Part shown: piece by piece, positions 21,833 to 26,323 of the stretch | How positions within the stretch are numbered: position 1 is the first letter of the stretch | How the letters are laid out: each line of letters opens with the position of its first letter | Assembly: GCA_021807225.1 (NCBI GenBank) | Contig: JAKAPI010000006.1 | Coordinates: forward strand, 1-26,323 | Reading direction: 5' to 3' | DNA from: an archaeon | GTDB taxonomy: Archaea; Thermoproteota; Nitrososphaeria; Nitrososphaerales; UBA183 | DNA: 26,323 bases | Made by a program: the position numbers and the translations under genes | The notes under the pieces: model-generated | Told to the model about the DNA's origin: nothing | Databases searched by the model: none | What the model saw: the letters and a program-made list of their open reading frames with translations, nothing else

Positions 21833-21840
21833 AGATTTGA
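21833..21840 (-). promoter_or_regulatory. TATA-like element of the methyltransferase pair
   Basis: The minus strand reads GTCAAATC, centred about 25 bp before the GTG at 21812. No second element precedes the SET gene, so this would drive both. Confidence 0.4.
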
Positions 21841-21932
21841 CCGTTTTGCCGCAGCGCGCACAGGGGCCCGGGTGACGGCGCCGGCTTGGACCGATGACTT
21901 ACGGCGGGGTGGCCTTCACAGGATGGGCACCC

Positions 21933-21939
21933 TTAACTA
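21933..21939 (+). promoter_or_regulatory. TATA box of the small-protein gene at 21962
   Basis: TTAACTA is centred about 26 bp before the ATG at 21962 and argues against the upstream in-frame start at 21872. Confidence 0.45.
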
Positions 21940-21961
21940 TCGTCGACCCCGGCGTGCGGCC

Positions 21962-22141
21962 ATGCCTCGAATAGAGCTCTACGAAGGGTCGCAGAAGGTG
22001 GCCGACGTCGGCCTGCCGGAGAAGAAGTTCAAGACCGGCTCGGTGGGATACTGGGCAACCCAGAAAGTGGAGATCAACGGAAAGAGATACCAGGCGCAGT
22101 TCCAGCTCGTCCAGATAGGGTCCAAGCAGCAGCCGGAGTAG
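21962..22141 (+). CDS. Small conserved-looking beta protein
   Basis: The 59-residue protein is mostly beta strand: MPRIELYEGSQKVADVGLPE, KKFKTGSVGYWATQKVEING and KRYQAQFQLVQIG. The regular G-S-V-G-Y and N-G-K-R-Y turns look like a small barrel or SH3-like fold; I do not recognise the family. The ATG at 21962 has a TATA box 26 bp upstream, so the transcript is leaderless. The open frame back to 21872 is not supported because it runs through that promoter. Confidence 0.7.
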   Translation: MPRIELYEGSQKVADVGLPEKKFKTGSVGYWATQKVEINGKRYQAQFQLVQIGSKQQPE

Positions 22142-22150
22142 GCGCCGCTT

Positions 22151-22525
22151 CTAGACGCTGGCTTCTTCCTCGTAGAACGTCTCGTACTTGTCCTTCTTCG
22201 GGACGATGCAGAGGAACTCCGCGGTCACCTTTCCTGTGTTCTTGTACCAGTGAGGGGTCCCTTCTGGGATGTAGATCGAGTCCCCGGCCTTCACGCTGTG
22301 GACCCTGTCCCCGATCCCAACCCTGTACTTTCCCTTGAGGACGTACTGTTCGTGCTCTATGTCCGGGTGGTGGTGCTTCGGGATGCTCCCTCCTGGCTTG
22401 ATTTTGAACCTCCGCATCTCGAAGTTGGGCGCCCCGTCGTGCCTGTCCACCAGCCACTCGATCTCTGTCTTGACCGCCTTCTCCACGTTCTGGGGTTTCA
22501 CTTTGCCAGCAGGTTTGACCGACAA
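22151..22525 (-). CDS. Single-domain cupin protein
   Basis: The roughly 124-residue cupin has both metal-binding motifs. Motif 1 is PGGSIPKHHHPDIEHEQYVL followed by K-G, supplying His, His and Glu ligands. Motif 2 is GDSIYIPEGTPHWYKN, supplying the last His. It resembles stand-alone cupins that act as dioxygenases, isomerases or small-molecule binding proteins; the substrate is unknown. I chose the TTG at 22525 because TCTTAAAG (22552-22559) lies 30 bp upstream. A GTG at 22534 would be only 21 bp from that element and adds three residues. It is convergent with the small beta-protein gene, 9 bp apart. Confidence 0.88.
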   Translation of the reverse strand: MSVKPAGKVKPQNVEKAVKTEIEWLVDRHDGAPNFEMRRFKIKPGGSIPKHHHPDIEHEQYVLKGKYRVGIGDRVHSVKAGDSIYIPEGTPHWYKNTGKVTAEFLCIVPKKDKYETFYEEEASV

Positions 22526-22551
22526 TGCGCGCACTCATGGAAGCCGACCTG

Positions 22552-22559
22552 CTTTAAGA
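22552..22559 (-). promoter_or_regulatory. TATA box of the cupin gene
   Basis: The minus strand reads TCTTAAAG, centred 30 bp before the TTG at 22525. Confidence 0.45.
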
Positions 22560-22593
22560 TGAACGCTGGTCCGCCGGCGGGCCGGTCCAAACC

Positions 22594-22600
22594 CTTATGA
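22594..22600 (+). promoter_or_regulatory. TATA-like element of the DUF998-like gene
   Basis: CTTATGA is centred about 40 bp before the ATG at 22637, predicting a leader of roughly 12 nt. It argues against a TTG start at 22601. Confidence 0.35.
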
Positions 22601-22636
22601 TTGCTCCCGGGGCCGAGTCGAAACCCCGGAGCGCCC

Positions 22637-23302
22637 ATGGACACCGACGAGACTGACCAGGTGAACCGCTCGCGGCTCCTATTCGCAGTCGCCCTGGCGG
22701 GAGTCCTGCTTTACACCGCCCTGGACGCGGTGGCGCAGTCGCTCCCCCCTCACTACAGCCCCGTCAGCCAGGCCGAGAGCGACCTCGCCGTAGGGCCCTA
22801 TGGGTACGTGATGACACTGAACTTCATCAACCGCGGGATCCTGTCCCTGTGCTTCCTCTTCGCCTTGATGCTGGCAGCCAACAGCGACGATGTGGCGAGC
22901 CACAGGCTCAGGAGAGGGTCGTGGCTCTTCGCAGTGTGGTCCGTGGGGGCGCTCCTCCTCGCCGCGTTCCCCACAGACGTGCCTCCGGCCCCCCTCTCCC
23001 TGCATGGGGCGATCCACCTAGTCGTTGCGGTCGCCGCTTTCCTGGGAGGGGCGTCCGGCGCCCTATACATTTCCCTCGGGATGGCGGGGAACAGGGCGCT
23101 GGGGAAAGCGAGAGGGGTCGCAGTCCCACTGGCATACCTCACGGTGGCGCTCTGTGTGGTTGTGTTCGGAGGGTTGGTCCCCGGGGTCGCCACCGGCTAC
23201 GGCGGGCTGACGGAGAGGGTTTTCCTCGGGTCGCTCCTCCTGTGGGTCGCCGTGGTGTCGGCAGTGATGCTGGAGAAGCCAATTATCAAGTCCGCGCCCT
23301 GA
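22637..23302 (+). CDS. DUF998-like integral membrane protein
   Basis: The roughly 221-residue membrane protein has six or so helices. The first (about 11-32, LLFAVALAGVLLYTALDAVA) is followed by an external loop with HYSPVSQAESDLAVGPYGYV, the characteristic Y-S-P-(V/I)-S-x-x-(E/I) region of DUF998. The second helix has NFINRGILSLCFLFALMLAA and a later one has LHGAIHLVVAVAAFLGGASG with the conserved H-x-x-x-H. DUF998 function is unknown. The ATG at 22637 follows a CCGGAG stretch. The in-frame TTG at 22601 is too close to the TATA-like element to be the start. Confidence 0.85.
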   Translation: MDTDETDQVNRSRLLFAVALAGVLLYTALDAVAQSLPPHYSPVSQAESDLAVGPYGYVMTLNFINRGILSLCFLFALMLAANSDDVASHRLRRGSWLFAVWSVGALLLAAFPTDVPPAPLSLHGAIHLVVAVAAFLGGASGALYISLGMAGNRALGKARGVAVPLAYLTVALCVVVFGGLVPGVATGYGGLTERVFLGSLLLWVAVVSAVMLEKPIIKSAP

Positions 23303-23418
23303 CCCTGGAGAGGTCGGTCTCGTGGCAGTGATAACGCTAGCAAACGGCGCCGTTTTCGCGAGGGCGGAGGAGCGGGTCAGGGGATACAGCCGGCCCCTAC
23401 GGGGTCGCAGGCAAATCG

Positions 23419-23751
23419 TTGAATCAGAGGGTCGACTCACCGGCTGCCGTGAGCGCCAGCCAGGCCGGGGAGCCGGAGCCGCCAGGAGAGATTCGCAACA
23501 TCAAGGAGTTCAGGCAGGTCAAGCTGAAAGCGGAAGGAGTGATCGTCACCACCGGCTCGAAGCCGCCCAGGGCCCACAGGGCCCTCTGCCGGGAGCTCTC
23601 GGAGGAGCGGTTCACCGATGCCGTGGTGTTCAACGAAGGGAAGAAGGGGAGGTACTATCTGAGGAGCGACCTCGCGGAGGCGGTGAGGGACTTCCAGGCC
23701 GTGGCGTGCATGAAGTGCAGGCCTGAAAGGCCTGTCACAGGACGGGAGTAG
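23419..23751 (+). CDS. Small unknown protein with a C-terminal CxxC
   Basis: In this 110-residue protein the first 30 residues look disordered (SPAAVSASQAGEPEPPGEIR). The rest is compact: FRQVKLKAEGVIVTTGSKPP, HRALCRELSEERFTDAVVFN and GRYYLRSDLAEAVRDFQAVA, ending with C-M-K-C-R-P. I do not recognise it. The terminal CxxC with one more Cys could bind metal or form a disulfide. The start TTG is the only frame opening and has no clear TATA-like element, so either the gene is read from the DUF998-like promoter or the true start lies further in. Treat the N-terminus as uncertain. Confidence 0.55.
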   Translation: MNQRVDSPAAVSASQAGEPEPPGEIRNIKEFRQVKLKAEGVIVTTGSKPPRAHRALCRELSEERFTDAVVFNEGKKGRYYLRSDLAEAVRDFQAVACMKCRPERPVTGRE

Positions 23752-23841
23752 GGCAACCTGCCTGAAGGCGGGGTCGTGGCCCGAGCGAGACAGGGCGCGG
23801 CGGCGCACCGGCCCGGGGCGGAAGGGTTTCGGGAAAACCGT

Positions 23842-23848
23842 CTTTAGA
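23842..23848 (+). promoter_or_regulatory. TATA box of the tiny Lys/Glu-rich protein gene
   Basis: CTTTAGA is centred about 26 bp before the ATG at 23871. Confidence 0.45.
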
Positions 23849-23870
23849 CCGCGGGGTGTTCATCGCGTCC

Positions 23871-24020
23871 ATGTCGTTCCTGAAGAAGATGAAAGACAAG
23901 ACGGAGGAGGCCGCGAAGAAGACGGCCGAGGCGGGGAAGGACGTGGGCGAGAAGGGGGTCGACCTCGGGAAGAAAGGGGTCAAGAAGACAGAGGAAGCCG
24001 TCAAGCGCGAAGACGACTAG
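23871..24020 (+). CDS. 49-residue Lys/Glu-rich amphipathic helix protein (LEA-like)
   Basis: The product starts M-S-F-L-K-K-M-K-D-K and continues TEEAAKKTAEAGKDVGEKGV, then D-L-G-K-K-G-V-K-K-T-E-E-A-V-K-R-E-D-D. The repeating pattern of small or hydrophobic residues every 3-4 positions between Lys and Glu is like group 3 LEA or apolipoprotein-type helices, which fold on membranes or on drying. That link is by analogy only. It has a good TATA box 26 bp before the ATG and a clean stop, which makes it a believable small gene despite its length. It is convergent with the DUF4382 surface-protein gene, with a perfect palindrome between them. Confidence 0.6.
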   Translation: MSFLKKMKDKTEEAAKKTAEAGKDVGEKGVDLGKKGVKKTEEAVKREDD

Positions 24021-24030
24021 ACCTTACACT

Positions 24031-24044
24031 TCGGAATATTCCGA
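24031..24044. repeat. 14-bp perfect palindrome between convergent genes
   Basis: TCGGAATATTCCGA is its own reverse complement and lies 11 bp after one stop codon and about 43 bp after the other. It sits next to a T5 tract on the minus strand. It could be part of a two-way terminator or a protein-binding site. Confidence 0.5.
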
Positions 24045-24047
24045 CTG

Positions 24048-24052
24048 AAAAA
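24048..24052 (-). terminator. T-tract terminator of the DUF4382 gene
   Basis: A run of five T on the minus strand lies about 35 bp past the stop at 24087 and just before the palindrome. This is the usual archaeal T-rich signal. Confidence 0.35.
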
Positions 24053-24086
24053 GGGAGGCTTGTGACCCGCGCCCACTGGGCGCAGA

Positions 24087-25433
24087 TCACGAGTCCTGTG
24101 AGTCCTGTTGCTGGTTCTGGACCGTGCAGCTCGCAGTTCCCAAGGGGAGAGCGCAGCTCACTAGCTGGTTTGCCCCATTGGATGCTATCACGTGTAGGAT
24201 GTAGACCTGGCCCGACGCCGTCGAAGGCACCAGGGTGAAGTTGGCTTCGCCAAAGGTCAGCTCGCCAGTGAAGGTGAGCCGGACGCACTGCCCCGGGCCC
24301 AGCGCGAGCTGGTGGAAGGCCGAGTCCTCCCCTTCGCCGTTGGACAGCGAGAGCTGGCCGGTGGCGCAGGAGGACGAGGTCGTTGTGCTTGTGCTTGTCG
24401 AGGTGGTCGTGGTTGTGGTGGTGGTAGCGGAGCTCGGCATCACCGGGACGAAGACCAATTCGTCCATGTGAGTCGGCAGCTCGCAGGCGTTGGAGTTGGA
24501 GGTCTGGTTGGTGTTCGAGTCGGAGGTATGGGTGGAGTTCGAGTCAGAGGTCTGGTTTGAGTTCGAGTCGCCTTCGCCTGGCTGCTGGCCGCCGGGCGTC
24601 GCGCACGCGTTCCCGACCACGGTGAAATTGCCATGCAGCCCTAGGCCGACGAGGCTTACCGGGATGCTGGCCGAGTTGTTCACCAGGACGGTGAAGGTGG
24701 TGACGTTGCCGCTCACCGACAGCGCGGTGATGCTGGCGGACACGTTGCCCCTAGCGCTGCCGAGGGCGTCGTTCTCCGAGTTGGTCATCTGGTGCTGCTG
24801 TCCCACTTCGTCAGAGCCTTCCCCGTGCCCCATGACCCCCACCGAAGAGGGGATCAGCTGGAAGCCCGAGGGGGTGTCTACCACGACAGGGTTCAGCTGG
24901 AGGAGAGCGAAGTCCCCGGAGCCGAATGCCGATGGGTGGGCGATGGTTACCTCGAATGAGGTCCCTCCGGTCGCGAGCGCGACGGTCGAGACGGTGTTGT
25001 TCACGTCGATTTTGATGCTCGTCACCGTGAAGGTGACCGAGTACAGCACCGAGCCGTTGGGGAGGTTTGCCACTGCTATGGTCTGCGAGACGTTCTGCAG
25101 CTTGAGCAGGTCGAGGGAAGCCGAGCCCCCTGTCGGGGTCACGGTCACCGACGTGGTGCTGACCTTCCCCGGAGTCCCGCTGGGTTCGCCGACGAGCAAG
25201 GAGAGGGACGAGTAGGTGACGTTGAGGTAAGATGTCAGCGGAGGCACCTGGGGCGGGTCAGTCAGCCTGATCGCGAGAGGCGCCAGCTGGCCACCCTGAG
25301 AGCTCGAAGATGAGTTGTTGGATGTGTTTGTGGACATCGGCACGCCGATGTAGAGGAAGGAGGCGGCTACGATGCCCAAGGAGACGATGATAGCTACTGC
25401 TGCGTATTGCAGGGTCGTTTTCTTTACGGACAT
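24087..25433 (-). CDS. Surface-anchored DUF4382-like glycoprotein
   Basis: The 448-residue protein has a single N-terminal membrane helix (about residues 10-30, signal anchor or uncleaved signal peptide). Residues about 50-200 resemble DUF4382 (LAIRLTDPPQVPPLTSYLNV, SLDLLKLQNVSQTIAVANLP). A second beta domain at about 225-275 comes next. A spacer at 290-313 holds three 8-residue Asn/Ser/Thr repeats, and a Thr/Ser run covers about 337-355. A C-terminal Cys-containing beta domain completes the chain. Many N-x-S/T sequons (over ten) point to heavy N-glycosylation outside the cell, with the Thr run a possible O-glycosylation site. The ATG at 25433 has an element (GATTATG) 29 bp upstream. The function is unknown; adhesion or surface layer is likely. 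Confidence 0.8.
   Translation of the reverse strand: MSVKKTTLQYAAVAIIVSLGIVAASFLYIGVPMSTNTSNNSSSSSQGGQLAPLAIRLTDPPQVPPLTSYLNVTYSSLSLLVGEPSGTPGKVSTTSVTVTPTGGSASLDLLKLQNVSQTIAVANLPNGSVLYSVTFTVTSIKIDVNNTVSTVALATGGTSFEVTIAHPSAFGSGDFALLQLNPVVVDTPSGFQLIPSSVGVMGHGEGSDEVGQQHQMTNSENDALGSARGNVSASITALSVSGNVTTFTVLVNNSASIPVSLVGLGLHGNFTVVGNACATPGGQQPGEGDSNSNQTSDSNSTHTSDSNTNQTSNSNACELPTHMDELVFVPVMPSSATTTTTTTTSTSTSTTTSSSCATGQLSLSNGEGEDSAFHQLALGPGQCVRLTFTGELTFGEANFTLVPSTASGQVYILHVIASNGANQLVSCALPLGTASCTVQNQQQDSQDS
24369..24425 (-). repeat. Low-complexity Thr/Ser-coding tract
   Basis: Nineteen codons of almost pure Thr and Ser (residues about 337-355 of the DUF4382-like protein). The tract forms a mucin-like stalk and may vary in length between strains. 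Confidence 0.6.
24495..24566 (-). repeat. Three 24-bp tandem repeats in the surface-protein gene
   Basis: Three units of eight codons encode S-N-S-N-Q-T-S-D, S-N-S-T-H-T-S-D and S-N-T-N-Q-T-S-N (residues 290-313). Units differ by a few bases. Each carries one or two glycosylation-type sites, so copy number would change the density of sugar sites. Confidence 0.7.
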
Positions 25434-25458
25434 TGGCTTCGGGTGTCGGGGCAGGGGG

Positions 25459-25465
25459 CATAATC
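25459..25465 (-). promoter_or_regulatory. TATA-like element of the DUF4382 gene
   Basis: The minus strand reads GATTATG, centred 29 bp before the ATG at 25433. It gives the surface-protein gene its own promoter downstream of the regulator gene. Confidence 0.45.
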
Positions 25466-25545
25466 CTAGGGAATTGAAAGGGGCCCAGGCGCCCTCTGGA
25501 GCCTGTTCAACGCCTTTGAAAGCCGTCTCATCTGGAGGCGAATGG

Positions 25546-25986
25546 TCAGGCCCAGGAGGCGAGGCGCCTCCATACCCTGGCCGTCTCATACCAGAAGACC
25601 AGGATCATGACGGCCGCAGCCCCCACCAGCAGGGGGACGTAGGCGGCGTACATGAGAGACATGTAGGCGAAGAACCCTATCACCACGGAGAACAGGATGG
25701 CGAAGAAGAGCAGTTGGGGCACCACCACCCCTCCCAGCTTGGTGTAGCCGTCGAGTATGGCGTTGGTGGCGCCCTGGACGACGAGGTACCTGCCGTGCTC
25801 GTCCTGGGTCGCGTAACCTGCCTCCACCAGCCTCCCCAGGTGGTACGACGCCAGCGAGGGGGTGGAGAAGCCCAGCGCCCTCTGCACGTCCCTGAGCTCT
25901 GAAGCGCCGGAGCGGAGCAGGTAGACATACACCCGGAGGGTGTTCCCTCGGATGTCGGCAGGGCCCTTCTTAGCACTGGCAGCCAA
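25546..25986 (-). CDS. Membrane-anchored winged-helix regulator
   Basis: The roughly 146-residue protein has an N-terminal winged helix of about 60 residues (NTLRVYVYLLRSGASELRDV, then LGFSTPSLASYHLGRLVEAG and a wing with DEHGRYLVV). Two membrane helices follow (VVVPQLLFFAILFSVVIGFF and YVPLLVGAAAVMILVFWYET) and a basic end. It probably binds DNA while fixed in the membrane, sensing something at the envelope. I favour the TTG at 25986: the only TATA-like element (CTAAATA, 26013-26019) is 30 bp before it, while it touches the in-frame ATG at 26013 and so cannot serve that start. It lies just upstream of the DUF4382-like surface-protein gene and may control it. Confidence 0.82.
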   Translation of the reverse strand: MAASAKKGPADIRGNTLRVYVYLLRSGASELRDVQRALGFSTPSLASYHLGRLVEAGYATQDEHGRYLVVQGATNAILDGYTKLGGVVVPQLLFFAILFSVVIGFFAYMSLMYAAYVPLLVGAAAVMILVFWYETARVWRRLASWA

Positions 25987-26012
25987 CTTGGTTCCTCGCG
26001 GTTTGGCGTCCA

Positions 26013-26019
26013 TATTTAG
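26013..26019 (-). promoter_or_regulatory. TATA-like element of the membrane-anchored regulator
   Basis: The minus strand reads CTAAATA, centred 30 bp before the TTG at 25986 and abutting or overlapping the ATG at 26013. Confidence 0.4.
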
Positions 26020-26155
26020 CTTGGGATGTACCAGAGCGCGGAGCCCCCTGCGGGGAGGAGGGGACGAGGTGTTCGGGGGAGACGCCCATGCTTGTGCCCT
26101 TCGTCAGACTCCGGAAGAGCCGGATCGGCTGACCGCGCCGGTGGCCCCGGGGGAC

Positions 26156-26323
26156 CTAGGCCGCTTCCGTCTTTGTGGGGCTTGCGCCCTTCCCCTGCTT
26201 CTTCAGGACCAGGAACGCCAGCGCGACCACCGAAAGCGACGCGGGGAAGAAGACGCCTGACGACTGGCTGCCCGTGGGGATCGAGGTGACTCCCGACGAC
26301 TGGCCGTTGACGACCTGGAAGCT
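26156..26323 (-). CDS. C-terminal end of a surface protein with a membrane anchor
   Basis: The frame is open from the right edge to a TAG at 26156-26158, giving 55 residues. It starts with S-F-Q-V-V-N-G-Q, then a Ser/Thr/Gly/Gln-rich stretch (SSGVTSIPTGSQSSG), then one hydrophobic helix (VFFPASLSVVALAFLVL) and a basic tail (KKQGKGASPTKTEAA). This is the layout of an exported protein held in the membrane by its C-terminus. The rest lies outside the window, so its function cannot be judged. It belongs with the surface-protein group on the same strand. Confidence 0.7.
   Translation of the reverse strand, partial: SFQVVNGQSSGVTSIPTGSQSSGVFFPASLSVVALAFLVLKKQGKGASPTKTEAA

Noticed and set aside
1..26323. 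CRISPR arrays, insertion sequences, phage genes, rRNA and tRNA genes
   Set aside because: I read the gaps on both strands and found no regular spaced repeats, transposase or integrase motifs, or cloverleaf-like sequence.

Overview
The window is GC-rich and looks archaeal, most likely from the Thermoproteota/Nitrososphaeria side, although no marker gene (rRNA, ribosomal protein, tRNA) is present to fix the lineage. Three things point to archaea. Many genes have an AT-rich TATA-like element centred about 26-30 bp before the start codon, which implies leaderless mRNAs. TTG is at least as common a start codon as ATG. Several families are archaeal in flavour: an aKMT-like lysine methyltransferase, TFB/TBP-type promoters, single winged-helix regulators paired with membrane proteins, and DUF4382-type surface proteins.

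Layout. At 1-26 the first codons of a gene run off the left edge. At 188-1090 is a ParB-like protein. From 1081 to 3930 a minus-strand block holds an unknown protein, a thioredoxin-fold redoxin, the remains of a nitroreductase, an aldo/keto reductase and a secreted protein. From 4053 to 6949 on the plus strand lie a membrane protein with an overlapping winged-helix regulator, then a class III adenylate cyclase fused to TolB-like and TPR domains. From 6950 to 10113 are a coiled-coil protein, a small membrane protein, a YgjP-like metallopeptidase, a decayed membrane-protein gene, an RNase H-like protein and a SIS-domain sugar isomerase. From 10110 to 14708 are a DUF1684 protein, an M32 carboxypeptidase and an ABC exporter operon (ATPase plus two ABC-2 permeases). 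From 14722 to 19726 on the minus strand are a CPA2 antiporter with CBS domains, an ASCH protein, a MaoC hot-dog protein with no normal start codon, an unknown protein, a threonine-dehydratase-like enzyme, a small PepSY-like protein and a DJ-1/PfpI protein. From 19895 to 23751 are small or unknown proteins, a coupled pair of putative protein-lysine methyltransferases (SET and aKMT-like), a cupin and a DUF998 membrane protein. From 23871 to the right edge are a tiny Lys/Glu-rich helical protein, a large glycoprotein-like DUF4382 surface protein, a membrane-anchored winged-helix regulator and the C-terminal anchor of another surface protein.

How the genes fit together. This is mostly housekeeping and accessory chromosome. 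I see no phage, transposon, CRISPR array, rRNA or tRNA. The clearest functional units are the ABC exporter operon, the overlapping SET/aKMT-like pair, the membrane-protein/wHTH pair with an inverted repeat at its promoter, and the surface-protein group at the right end. The most interesting signals are the two-methyltransferase cassette, the bacterial-style cyclase-TolB-TPR protein, the MaoC gene that seems to need an ACG start, and a nitroreductase that looks internally deleted at a short shared sequence.
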